From Stachybotrys elegans (Eukaryota > Ascomycota > Sordariomycetes > Hypocreales > Stachybotryaceae), in contig JAGPNK010000007.1 of NCBI GenBank assembly GCA_020746835.1, positions 806,001-870,000 on the forward strand: a stretch of DNA of 64,000 nt, given 5' to 3'. The notes under the pieces are model-generated. The model was given only the letters and a program-made list of their open reading frames with translations, did no database searches and was not told where the DNA came from. Below are positions 20,731-31,621 of this stretch, one piece after another. The position numbers and the translations under genes are program-made. Within the stretch, counting starts at the first letter, position 1. Each line of letters opens with the position of its first letter.

Positions 20731-22628
20731 GGTGACGCTGGTGCTGTTCCGTCTGCCGTCGTGAAGCAAGGAAAACCCCAGAGATGGAGCAAGCAAACCA
20801 AAGGTAAATCAGAAGCCAAAGTAAAAGCAAAGGCTAAACAAGAGGGTATGTATGGGGAAGATGGGATGACTCGCGACGGGCCGCGCTGGTTGGCTCAGAG
20901 AGGCAGGCTAGGCCACAGCGTCGGGCGGCGAGGCGACGAGGCGACGAGGTAGCGCGACAGGCGTTGTTGTCGTCGTCTTCGTCGTCGGAGCTGGGCGGAA
21001 GACAGGTAGGAATTGGTGGTGAGACAGCTCGGGATCGGCGAATCCTCAGCGGTCGGGTCGGAGCTGGAGTGTTGGCGATGCTCTTGCTCAGGTGACCGAG
21101 GGCAATTGGCTGAGGTTGGCAAAAAGCTCGGGTGGGTGGATGTGGATGAGATAAGTGACGCCTGGGCGGCCTGGTGATAGCTGGGGCCTGGTTCAGTGGG
21201 CACCCGTCGCAAGGTCTGCTGACTGCCAAGGCATAGCCCGGCTAGGTAGCGGTACCTACCGCCTGCGCCGCCTGTCGCAGTAGATAGGTACAATTCCAGC
21301 ACAGCAACGCCTGACTTGAGGCTTATTTCCAAGCCACACCAGCTGGTGATCTTTCTTTTCCGACAGAGCTGGCAGAAGTGCTTAGTTTGTATTTCCCGCC
21401 ACAGTCAGCACCATAGGTTGCAGGTTCACGAGCTCTGACAGCCGGCGGCACGGTGGCATCTTCTTAAATCACGAGAACCATCCCTGTATGGATCTTGCCC
21501 GTGCTTATGGATACGCTCCATGGAAACCGCGAGCTCTACTAAACACCTCCGTCATTTAAGTGGGTCGCTCTGCCAGGCAAAGCGAGGTTCCAGCACGCAC
21601 ATTGCCTTGGGAAGGAAACCAGAGATGAGATGAATGGGGTGTTGGAGGAGAGGAATAGAAAAAGAAGAGAACAGTGAGAAGATGCAACCATAGTAGAGCT
21701 AATAGGGTAGAGAAAAAAGACTGCCATGGACTAGGGCAGGCAAGTGGCTTGGCTGGGAATGGTTGTTGATCTATCGCCATATTGGCTATTGACTGACTTT
21801 CACGTGCCAAGATGCTGCAGGTATGCATCATGCTAAAAAGATGAGACAAATATTGCATTCACCACCTCCGACATCCCTGCTGCGAATCGTGTTCCATACT
21901 GGCCTGTTGGTGCGATGCCGGTTCGTTGTTCTGCGCCTTTTAATCTTGCTCCCTCAGAATCCTGTTTATCCCGTCACCCACGGATGAACCAGATGAAAAT
22001 GCAATGCAATTGCTACGCCAATGTCTCAACCACCCTCCTGTGGCAAGCGCCTGAAGCGATTGTCGTGACCCGTTTCATGCAGTGCATGCTGGGGTAGAGG
22101 ACGGATCTTCCATCGCAGCGCCCAGCTATGACGATGCAATGGACCCTTTTACCCACTGTACGAGCTGCATTTCTAGGCTGCCAAGCGCATCCCAGCACCC
22201 TCATTGGCCCCCCGCTGTTCATCCTCTATGCACCCTGGCGTCGCCTGCATCAACCCGACCATCCCACCATCCCCCATTCTATCTTCCTGCAGTGCCGATG
22301 CCTTACCGAGTAGGTTAGATATCTTGCTTGAGTTGCCTCCTCCTCCTCCTCCTCCTCCTCCTCGGACCACCGCCGATGCTTGGGAGATGCGGGGAGTGGC
22401 AGCTATTTATTAGTGCCGGTCTTATCAACGCTTGACCGCCTCACTTCCACCTCCCTCTGCCGGGTCGGACTCATCCCCCTCCTCCCAAGATCCCTTGCTG
22501 TCCGTCTCCTCGGCCGAAGCTCCAATACGGTTCGGATGGCAAGCTTAGCTCTCCTCCCTTGTAGGTAGCGAGCAGCTGGTTCGACGACGGCTTGACGGTT
22601 CGACGATTCAACGGCCTCGGTTACTATC
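20731..22628. other. Shared divergent upstream region of avt3 and vhc1
   Basis: 1.9 kb with no supported gene. It contains a TACC/GGTACC cluster at 21240-21295, a (CCT)n tract at 22336-22362 and a pyrimidine-rich vhc1 leader. Confidence 0.6.
22336..22362. repeat. (CCT)n microsatellite
   Basis: Nine contiguous CCT units in the upstream region of vhc1. Confidence 0.9.
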
Positions 22629-25600
22629 ATGCCCTCCTCCCCGGCCGACCACAAGCCCAGCATCACCGCCATGGAGCCCAAGAAGAGCAGCAGCAAGCTG
22701 GGAACCGTCTCCGGCGTCTACATCCCCGTCTATCTGAATATCCTCAGCATTCTCATGTTCCTGCGTTTCGGTCTCATCCTTGGTCAGGCTGGCCTCGTAG
22801 GCATATTAGGTAGGGCCAGATCACTGCCACAGCCACGTCTAGACCACCTTTGATCAAGCACTGATCATAGTTTAGGACTTATTGTAGCTGCGTATTGTGT
22901 GGACTTGCTCACGGCGCTCTCCCTCTCCGCCATCGCTTCCAATGGCGAGGTCAAAGGCGGAGGCGCTTACTTTCTCATCTCGCGTTCTCTCGGCCCTGAA
23001 TTCGGTGGCTCCATTGGCATCTTGTTCTATCTTGCTCAAGTTCTCAACACTGCTATGAATGTCGTTGGTCTCATCGACTGTATCCGCCTGCACTTTGTCC
23101 ACACGTTTCCTCAGCAGTATTGGACCGTCTATGCTCTCCAGACCGCCGTCTTGATATCATGCACGGGACTGTGCTTCTTGGGATCTGCCATCTTTTCAAA
23201 GGCATCCAACGGGCTCCTCATTATCCTCACATTGTCCATCATATCTATCCCTATTTCTGCTCTCTTCAAAGCCCCATTTCACGATGAAGCACATGGGGTT
23301 GAATTCACTGGCCTGAGTCTGACCACACTTGCTGGCAATTTCTTGCCCAAGCTGGGCAAAGGTCCAAATAGCGGCGTCGGCATGTTTCGCGAGCTCTTTG
23401 GAATTTTATTCCCGTAAGTGATCCTGAATCTTAGCCCAACCTTCAGTCCATTGACGACTCTCAGTGCAACGTCCGGCATCTTTGCAGGTGCATCCATGTC
23501 GGGAGACCTCGCCGCTCCCAGCAAGTCTATACCCAAGGGCACACTTTGGGCTATGCTCACCACCTTCATTGTTTACGTCACAGTGGCATTTTCAATGGCC
23601 CTGACCACCACTCGGGAGTCCCTCCTTGCTGATTCCAACATATTGAGCCGAACAAATCTGTCTGAGGTGGTCATTCTGGCAGGAGAATGTTCCGTGACCC
23701 TCTTCTCTGCCCTGATGGGCATCATAGGCTCTGCCAAACTCTTTCAGGCTCTCAACCGAGATAAGCTGCTCCCCGGGCTCCACGTCTTCGGAAAGGGAAC
23801 AAGAAAGAGCGACGAGCCTGTGGCGGCTATCTGTCTGACCTACATCCTGGCGCAGATCTCACTTCTCGCTGACTTGGATCAGATTGCCACGTTGATTGCC
23901 ATGGGGTTTCAAGTAAGTCTACCTTTGCTGATTGGTCTTTATACTTCTGGCAGAGGAGTTGAGCGCCTTCTACAGGGTGATTCTGCCAACCCGTAACATC
24001 GATCCACTAATGGTCTGAATTAGATGACATTCTTCGTCATGAACTTGGCGTGCTTCTTTCTCAAGATTGGCTCAGCGCCCAACTTCCGACCAAGTTTCAA
24101 GTTCTTCACCTGGCAGACGGCAGGCCTGGGCGCACTGCTCTCTGCCGCAGCCATGTTCTTTATTGACGAGACATATGCTGCCATCGCCATTTCTGTACTC
24201 GTGTTCCTGTTCTTGCTCATCCACTATCTTAGCCCACCGAAGCACTGGGGTGATGTATCCCAGAATCTCATCTACCACCAGGTCAGAAAGTATTTGCTCA
24301 GGCTGAAACCAGAGCATATCAAATTCTGGCGCCCACAGATCATTCTCCTCATCAACAACCCGCGCCGCCAAACAAGGCTGATTCAGTTCTGCAACTCACT
24401 CAAAAAGGGGTCACTCTATATCTTGGGCCATGTCATCGTGACTGATGATTTCGATACCGGCGTGGGGGAGGCAAGGCTACAGCAGCAAGCATGGTCCAAC
24501 TACATTTCCGAGTTCTCGCGGATCAAGGCCTTTGTCCAACTCGCCATATCGCCTTCCCTCAATTGGGGCATCAGGAACCTGATCCTCACCGCTGGACTGG
24601 GAGGAATGAGACCGAATATTGCTGTAATGGGCTTCTACAACATGGAGGATCTTCGCAGATCCAAGTCCAATATCTGGATTCCGGACGTTCCTACATCGCC
24701 ATCTGCCAAGATGAAGAGACCGCCGAAGTCGGAAGGACCCTCACGTAACCGGCCGCGAGGCGACACTTCCGCTCGTCTCCTGGAAGGGTTCCTACCGACG
24801 GACGTGATTCGAACAGAGAATATGATGTCCCCGACGCAATATATGACTGCGTTGGAAGATTTGGCACTCAAGTATCGACTCAATGTCGCCGTGGGATATG
24901 GATTTGACAAGTTGGAGACGCCGCAACGAAACGGCGAAAATGCCAAGAAGTATATCGATCTGTGGCCTATTCAAATGTCTGCCGAAGTATCATCCGAGGG
25001 CAAGAATATTTTGACGACCAACTTCGATACTTGTATGTGAAAAGTCTCCCATATCTTGTATGAACGCTTTGCGAGAAAGAATGTACTGACAAACTCAAGA
25101 TACCCTTATTCTTCAGCTCGGCCACATTCTGCACAGCGTAAGGACCTGGGAAAGGGCCTATACTCTGCGTGTCATGGTGTTTGTAGAGTACGAAAGCGAA
25201 GTGGAAGAGGAGACTGCGCGGGTCCGGGCCCTGCTGGAGAAGCTTCGAATCGAGGCAGAAGTCGTTGTGTTCTGGCTCGCATCCGGCCAATTGAACACAT
25301 ACGAGCTCATTATCAATGGGCAATCAAACGACATCGACTGGGAGATCATCATCAATGAGGCTCTTAGGGACGAGGAATGGTGGGATGATCTCCAGATGTT
25401 CCGAGGAAGGGATGAGAGCGTGACGTCCAGCCAGGATCTTCGACACATGAATCACATTCTGGACTCAACCGTCGGACGTCCGGGCGCTTACAACCCCCAC
25501 GAAGAAGCAAGGCTCATCCGGAGGCGTCGTAGTACGGTCGACCTCGCAGAAGTCCGCAGAAAGCAGGCAGTTTCGATTCTGGGTAAAATGGGAGTGAATG

Positions 25601-26817
25601 TGGGAATCCACACACATCACCTTAACGATGAGGTGCTCCAGGAGTCGAGTAGCGAGGACGATTCCGATAGCTCGGAAGAGCTGGAGGCCAGTGAGAACAT
25701 GGACTATGCCTTTAGGCAATCTACGGACAATGACGAGTTTGAGCCTCCCGAGGCCTACATGCAACCTCTTCTGCACTCCAGAAGTGCACTATCTACTAGG
25801 GGACGAGCAGCCACTGCGCCGTCGAACGGAAGACGTGACGAAAGGGGACGAATTGCGGAGAGGGCTTCCACGACAACAGCATTGTACGGTACAATGGAAT
25901 CGCAGAGCCCAATGACCCGAGGACATACCACACAGTCCGGTATCCCTGTCATCACAGAAGACGGTCCTAGCCCTGGCCAAGAAGCTCCAGCGAAGGAACA
26001 TAACATAGGCGAGCTCAGCCGTGACCCATCGCCTCCTACAAGATTCCCATCATTCCCTAGCCCCAGGTCGTCACGACCAGTGAGCCCTGTGCGAGGAGAA
26101 GGGGGCAAGCCTGCCACCTCTGGTTCGGTAGCCAAAACGCGGCCGAGCGCCTCTAGGCAAGCTTCCAATGCTCGGTTCTCAAGCCGCCCCGTTCCACAGA
26201 CCACTGTCACATCACAGGGCGAGGAGTCGAGGATAAGCTTCCTCCCCGAGTCTTCCCTGGGCGACAACGTCAAGTCGGAGAGGCCATCCTTCTCTCGGCA
26301 GTCATCGCTTGGCAAATTTTCAAGTCGCCCTTTGCCGGAAACGCAGGTTAATGTGGATGAGAACCACCCCAGAACAATTAAGTTTGCAGATACACCAACA
26401 TATCCACGCTCGACGGCACACTCTCGTCATCATTCGCGACAGGGCTCCGGGCTCTCAAGTGTGGTGGACTCGAGTGAAGTGAAGCTGAGTATTCCGGATC
26501 TCTTGGAGTCGTATAGATATGACGGCGGGAGAGAAGGACCCTCGCAGGGAGGCTCTTCATACTCGACGCAAGGGTTTGCATTGTCGTTCAATGATCTGCC
26601 TAGCCGGGCGCAGCACCTGATCCTCAATGAACTGCTGCGTCAAAACTCCAAGGATACTGCGGTCCTCCTCACGACACTGCCAATCCCGTCCGAGGGGACG
26701 TGCCTGGATGACGTGGCAACGATGCAGTATCTATCTGATGTGGAGGTTTTATGCAACGAGCTCCCGCCGACTCTGATGGTGCTGAGCAACAACATGACGG
26801 TAACTGTTAGTCTGTAG
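22629..26817 (+). CDS. vhc1: Vacuolar cation-chloride cotransporter Vhc1 (SLC12 family)
   Basis: Five exons (22629-22809, 22876-23413, 23465-23912, 24024-25032, 25100-26817) give 1297 residues. The membrane domain starts after about 30 residues with GTVSGVYIPVYLNILSILMF, typical of KCC/NKCC-type SLC12 carriers. It continues with SNGEVKGGGAYFLISRSLGP and IFAGASMSGDLAAPSKSIPK. The C-terminal cytosolic domain (from about residue 480) contains PQIILLINNPRR and VMVFVEYESE and ends in a long Ser-rich disordered tail. Vhc1 is the vacuolar K+(Na+)-Cl- cotransporter of fungi that affects vacuole morphology and potassium balance. A later in-frame ATG (MEPKKSSSKL, 22671) is an alternative start. All four introns have GT...AG ends and preserve the family sequence across junctions. 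Confidence 0.94.
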
Positions 26818-27281
26818 CAGCCATGGGTATGCGATGACGAAGCATTCAATGATCGCCTGCCTGTCTTGTCATACTTTTCACTACAAGTCAACGCATGGAG
26901 CAAAACCGGAGCCCGCATTCTAGATAGCGTAGATGAAATAGACAGAATCACAGAAAGTACATGTTTCACCACCAGGCTTCCGCCTTGGCTATCCAGCATC
27001 CGAAAGCTTGTGCTGCCAGAGACGCCCGCACGGCGCATCGACTGTCTCACGCGATGGCCTTCTCTTTCAGCATCGGGCCCCCTCAGTCGACATCGGTCCG
27101 GGGAAGGGCTTGTGCGTCATCCATCTAGAAACAAAGCATCCATTCCACGAGACGGCGCTCGGATACAGCAGCCCGGCCACGAGGGACGTATTAATAGCAC
27201 GAACGACTGGCCCTTGAATACGTACCGTCTACACTTATAGCAAAGAAACTGGTTTGTTACAGTCTGCTCTGGATAATCACC
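26818..27281. other. Intergenic region downstream of vhc1
   Basis: 464 bp, probably the vhc1 3' UTR and the upstream region of the next gene. No gene is supported. Confidence 0.6.
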
Positions 27282-28418
27282 ATGCTTTGGAAACACAATT
27301 CACTCCCGCAGCTCCCCTCCGCAAGCAAGCAGGATGGTCAGAAGCGCAGAAACGACAGCAGAGCCACCGACCCGGGCGTCCGGCACAAGTCTCGCCAGTC
27401 ACAGAAGCAGCTGGATACCCGCGTGCACTTCGAGATGCCCGAGGAGAAGCAGTCGCTCATCGCCTCGCGCGAGGCCAAGGAGGAGCACGCATCGTTACTC
27501 TGGACACGAATCCAGGGCTACGTGCGCCGAGCATCAAAGCAGCAACAGCAACAGCCAGCCAGGAAGCTCAAGAAACCTGCTCTGCTGATTCAAATTCCAG
27601 AGCCCCCCGTCGCCCCAGCGAAACCCCGCCGTGCGCCGCGGACGCCCAGAATGGCACTATATCCAGCATTCCAAGATAGTGGCCCAGCAACGCAAGACAC
27701 TGGGCGACCTTTGGATTCCGAGCAAGGCCTGCGAGCGGCGAGAAGAACGCCAGACGCAACAACACCTTCATGGTCGTCGGATGTGAGGATGGAGAGGATG
27801 CCTATGAGGGAGCTTCCTCCGAGGCCGCAGAGTAGGACGTATCAGGGGTCGAGGAGACGGCCGAGCCACCTGAATCTACAGCCCAAACCCTCGACTACAT
27901 CCTTCGGCGCCTGCGCCGTGTGCAAGGTCAGCACGCCGGACAAGAACGGCTTCTGCCGCATCTGTGACAACGGGCTCGCATCGCCGCCAAACACCTGCCC
28001 CTCGCCCACCAAGCTGGATATATGGCGCCCCTTGCCTCCCCTCCCACCCACCGCACCATCATCGCCCACGCGGCCGAGCGAAGCAGACTCCCTAGAGATC
28101 ATCATGCAGCGATGCCTCACGCCGCCGCCGCCGCTTCTGCCCGCCGTGGCGCCATCGCCGCGCACGCCCCTCTCGCAGCTGCCGACGCCGACGATCGAGC
28201 TGCGCTTCAGGGTCGGCGCGTGCGAGCTCGAGGACCCGGAGCAGGATCTGTACGACGGGGAGTGGGCGGAATACTATTTTGATAAGAGGAATTTTGTGGG
28301 CAGGGGGGACGTGTCTGGTTCGGCGGATCTGTATATGCATCGTGAGTTGGACTTGGAGGAGTATGAGGCGGCGTTTGATAACCGTGGGGAGCAGGCGAAA
28401 GGGCGGAGGTGGTTATGA
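27282..28418 (+). CDS. Unrecognised protein with a CX2C...CX2C zinc-ribbon-like motif
   Basis: Single exon, 378 residues, starting at an ATG in the context ATCACCATGC. I do not recognise a family. The N-terminal half is basic and Gln/Lys/Pro-rich. A compact cysteine motif CAVCKVSTPDKNGFCRIC lies at 211-228 (C211-C214-C225-C228), consistent with a small zinc-binding site. Then comes a Pro-rich segment (PLPPLPPTAPSSPTRPSEAD), and the C-terminal 90 residues are acidic and look folded (YDGEWAEYYFDKRN). Length, codon use and lack of stops support a real gene. Function is unknown; a proline-rich adaptor or scaffold is possible but not shown. Confidence 0.62.
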   Translation: MLWKHNSLPQLPSASKQDGQKRRNDSRATDPGVRHKSRQSQKQLDTRVHFEMPEEKQSLIASREAKEEHASLLWTRIQGYVRRASKQQQQQPARKLKKPALLIQIPEPPVAPAKPRRAPRTPRMALYPAFQDSGPATQDTGRPLDSEQGLRAARRTPDATTPSWSSDVRMERMPMRELPPRPQSRTYQGSRRRPSHLNLQPKPSTTSFGACAVCKVSTPDKNGFCRICDNGLASPPNTCPSPTKLDIWRPLPPLPPTAPSSPTRPSEADSLEIIMQRCLTPPPPLLPAVAPSPRTPLSQLPTPTIELRFRVGACELEDPEQDLYDGEWAEYYFDKRNFVGRGDVSGSADLYMHRELDLEEYEAAFDNRGEQAKGRRWL

Positions 28419-28555
28419 AGGTGATGAAATATTATACCAATTATATCGTCGTGGACGCATGCAGTAATCGTCTATATTCTATCCCGGACACTTTATACGT
28501 CTCTACCCTGGGCATCCGGTACCGTTCCCGTCATATCTCGTCCCTCATGTGTAGT

Positions 28556-29674
28556 CTATAGTAGCTTGTTGACTGTCAGCTCACCCTTGTCCTCACCTTC
28601 TAGTTCTAGAAATCCACCGCTCTGCAGCTTCTTCATCCATCTATTCCCCTCCCCTCGTCCTAGAATGATCGTCATCCGCAAGTTTGTCTCCGTGCTCGAG
28701 GCGTGCTCCGCAACCGTGCTGGACGCAGGAGTGAAGAGCCAGCGTCCAAACGCCCAGTTCAAGATGTACCGGCCTCGAGGACTCGCCGGGGGCTGTGGCA
28801 CGTCGGGGTCTGAGTTTTTGGGCGTGGAGGATAGTGTGATGACGGATTTGATCCGGTACACTTCGTCTTTGGGAGCCGACTGTAGCAGCTTCATGAGCTT
28901 GTCTGTTGACACTGGGGAGCTGCTTGGCCCTTTGACCTCGACTGACAGGACCTCCACCTCGCTCTGATGACTGTGGCTGTGGCTGTGGTCATGATCGTGG
29001 TTGTGTGAATGGCCGTTGGATCCAGATTTTCCGTTGACCTCGTCGTCTGTCAACTCCTGTGCAAGACCGCCGTCCACGCCGAACACGAGCTTCATGTCCA
29101 CCCATCCCTTGTCGCTCTTGACCTTGGCCACATCGACATCGAGATCGCCCACCCTGTCGAGGCACTCGTCGTAGCGATCCTCGCCAGCAATCTCCCACTT
29201 GTTGAAGACAATGAGATCCGTGTAGCGCGCCTGGATCTTGGCCGTGTAGCTCGTGTCCTCGTAGCCCTTCCAGTTCTCGACGTCGATGACGCTGATGACG
29301 CCGTCGAGCGTGTACTTGCCCGTGTCCCGCGCGATGCGGTTGATCTCGAGCGCCAGGGTCGCGGGGAAGGCCGAGCCGCTGGTCTCGACGACGATGCGGT
29401 CCGGGACGACCGTCTTCTCGAGCTCCTCGAGGGCCGGGCCCAGCTGGCCGACGAGGTTGCAGCAGATGCAGCCGTTGAGCAGCTCGCGCACGCCCGAGAT
29501 GGCGGAGCTGGTGGCGAGCTGCGAGTCGACGGCCAGGTCGCCGAATTCGTTCTTGAGCAGGGCGAGCTTGTAGTCGGGGTTCTTGCTGCGCAGCTGGGGA
29601 ATCAGGTTGAGGATGAGCGTCGTCTTGCCCGAGCCCAGGAAGCCGGTAACGATAGTGATGGGGATGGGTGCCAT
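28556..29674 (-). CDS. CobW/COG0523-family metal-chaperone GTPase (ZNG1-like)
   Basis: Single exon, 372 residues from the first in-frame ATG at 29674 (MAPIPITIVTGFLGSGKTTL). Walker A is GFLGSGKTT (11-19). The diagnostic metal-binding CICC motif is at 69-72 (GCICCNL), with VVETSG at 96-100. The G4 motif reads NKWE (158-161) instead of NKxD. A His-rich loop (222-236, alternating His with Ser/Asp) precedes the C-terminal CobW_C domain containing RGRYILNWAFGRWLF. COG0523 GTPases deliver metals, chiefly zinc, to client enzymes. Eukaryotic ZNG1 serves methionine aminopeptidase via a CPELVPI-like N-terminal motif. That motif is not visible here, so the client may differ. Confidence 0.9.
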   Translation of the reverse strand: MAPIPITIVTGFLGSGKTTLILNLIPQLRSKNPDYKLALLKNEFGDLAVDSQLATSSAISGVRELLNGCICCNLVGQLGPALEELEKTVVPDRIVVETSGSAFPATLALEINRIARDTGKYTLDGVISVIDVENWKGYEDTSYTAKIQARYTDLIVFNKWEIAGEDRYDECLDRVGDLDVDVAKVKSDKGWVDMKLVFGVDGGLAQELTDDEVNGKSGSNGHSHNHDHDHSHSHSHQSEVEVLSVEVKGPSSSPVSTDKLMKLLQSAPKDEVYRIKSVITLSSTPKNSDPDVPQPPASPRGRYILNWAFGRWLFTPASSTVAEHASSTETNLRMTIILGRGEGNRWMKKLQSGGFLELEGEDKGELTVNKLL

Positions 29675-30116
29675 CCCTGCGGCTTGTATGTCAAATCGCG
29701 ATGGGAATTGGTTCAGACTAAAGACTGGCTTCGGCTCCCGGGGTTCAATTATTAGCTTTGTTGGTTGAAATGCTGGAACGTGTTGGTGAAAATGCCTCCC
29801 TCGGCCGGCGATGGTGACTTGTTCGGATATTGGCCGGCAAATCTGAAGCCACCACACCCTTTTTTCCCTTTTGTGAGATCAAAAGTCACCAATGGCGTTG
29901 CAAGTGTCAGTATCGTTTATGGATAGTTAGCGGCTTATCGATGATCGGAGCCAAGGCCCTTTGACGTCATGTGGGATACGTGCTGGCATGTGCGTTTTGT
30001 ACCAAAGACTTGTTTCTCGCAAGTCAATATTGGAAGCATATATTACGATTACTGACTGTATCGCCAACAGAGACATCAATCTGTCCGATAATATTGCGAA
30101 TCATACAGGTGCCAGA
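29675..30116. other. Divergent intergenic region
   Basis: 442 bp between the CobW gene (-) and the small protein gene (+). No gene or clear element seen. Confidence 0.6.
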
Positions 30117-30499
30117 ATGACCGCCCCCAACGAGACAACCACCCAGCCTATCCCGCCATCCGACTTCAAGTCGCAGCTCGATAAGCGAGCGCTGGAGGAT
30201 CGGATTGCTTCCCAGCCTAAACAGACGAACCCCGTCGTCGAGAAGAGTACCAAGATCCCTCCCTGACGCAGACGCGAGACAGCGATGGCTGACAGATCTG
30301 ACAATGACCAGTCGTGGAATATGTACCCGCCGCGGCCAAGATACTGAAACCAGAGGACAAGCCCGAGCCACCCAGGGCTGAGATCCCTGGGCCGCCTGAA
30401 CGACCCCATCATGACGACAAAATCGAAGAGTTCGTGCGGGATCAGCATAGAAGCAAGGTGGACAATGGAGATGAGTCCCGCAGGCAGGGCGCGGCTTAA
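30117..30499 (+). CDS. Small two-exon protein of unknown function (105 residues)
   Basis: Exons 30117-30246 and 30312-30499 give 105 residues. The donor is GTACCA at 30247 and the acceptor CCAG at 30310-30311, with a CTGAC branch sequence, and the total is in frame. The protein is hydrophilic, rich in Pro, Glu and Lys, with an amphipathic start (FKSQLDKRALEDRIASQPK), a central VVEKIVEYVPAAAKILKPED segment and a charged end (HHDDKIEEFVRDQHRSKVDN). No domain recognised. Evidence is the good splice consensus, the joined frame and protein-like composition. Without splicing, the first exon would read into a stop after 49 residues. Confidence 0.55.
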
Positions 30500-31621
30500 G
30501 AAAAGGACGCGGTCTGCGTAGGATGAGGGCTTGGATCTTGGCTTTTGGAAGGGCAATTAACGATTGTATGAAGTTTACGAATCAGACACCAGCTTGTAAA
30601 CTTCCGTTCGCAATCGTAGCCTGTTCATGTCTTGATATTCCATCGAAGAACATGGAAGTCACTGCATGACTGTGAGACCAACCGTCTCGCCTTGCAAATA
30701 CTGCACTTCATACAGCTACGTGATGATGGAGTTTGCAATATGTCGAGCGTCGAGTCTCGCCGTAGCTCGTCGTGAGGCGCAACGGGAAGCAAATTTATCC
30801 TGCATCCACGAGCAAAGAAATACACACAAGACGCCTATGTCCAGGTAACATTGCATGCTGAATGGGCACGGCCGTGGCACACTCCCACAAAATTGCGACG
30901 CTCAAAACTACAAAATTTTCACTGATGAAATGTTCCCTTTTCATGGGCATCTCTCGCCTACGGGTAAATCTTGCGAGAAATTTCCTTTAAGCCAGGGTTT
31001 GTTCTACTGAGCATTTCTCACGAAGGAGAAAGGCAACACAACACCGTGGAATGCGCTTACGAGAAGCGCACTAGGTGTAGGTCGTGGCAGCTCAGATGCT
31101 TTTTGATACTGAAGAAAAGAAGAAGAAAGGGAGAAAGAAAAACGCGTGTTGGCGTTGAATTTAAAGGAATTTGGTGCGCAGGGCGGGGCAGCTGGCCGGC
31201 TGACTCATCATTTCCGTCCAAAATTTCAACTCAGGGCTGAGCACCAGTGGGCCTCATCACTCATCACTTCTCAAAACACCAGGATCAAGGTACCTATGAG
31301 GATAAGCAGGAGACATCCCCCCTGAGGATGGGGCAAAGACTGCTTAACTTAAGGGGGGGATAGCATGTCTTGCAGCTATGCTAATAAGGTTGAATAGGTC
31401 CTACAGCTGCCTGTTACCCGTCACGTGATAGATACGCTTGATCATCTGCATCAGACTGCATCAAGGCTTTGACCACACGACGTTCCTCTTGTAGCTATAG
31501 GGGCTATAGAAGAAGAAGAAGAAGAAGAGAAAGAGAAAGGAAGGGCCGGGCCTCATGCTAGATCATGTATTTCTGGCCCAACGTTCTGGCTTTGGCTAAA
31601 TTAAAATCTGTCTAAATATTA
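30500..31621. other. Convergent intergenic region
   Basis: 1.1 kb between two converging genes with no supported gene. It includes a GAA microsatellite at 31509-31530, a TGACTCA at 31201-31207 and a TCACGTGA near 31423, whose significance is doubtful this far from any promoter. Confidence 0.55.
31509..31530. repeat. (GAA)n microsatellite
   Basis: Seven AGA/GAA units in the convergent spacer before the DeSI fusion gene, followed by an AGAGAAAGG purine tract. Confidence 0.85.

Noticed and set aside
20731..20796. 22-residue N-terminal extension of avt3
   Set aside because: It would need a TTG start; the first ATG is at 20730.
29675..29857. 61-residue N-terminal extension of the CobW GTPase
   Set aside because: It begins at GTG; no ATG lies in frame upstream of 29674.
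31201..31207. TGACTCA in the spacer before the DeSI fusion gene
   Set aside because: It lies between two convergent 3' ends and so is unlikely to be a promoter element.
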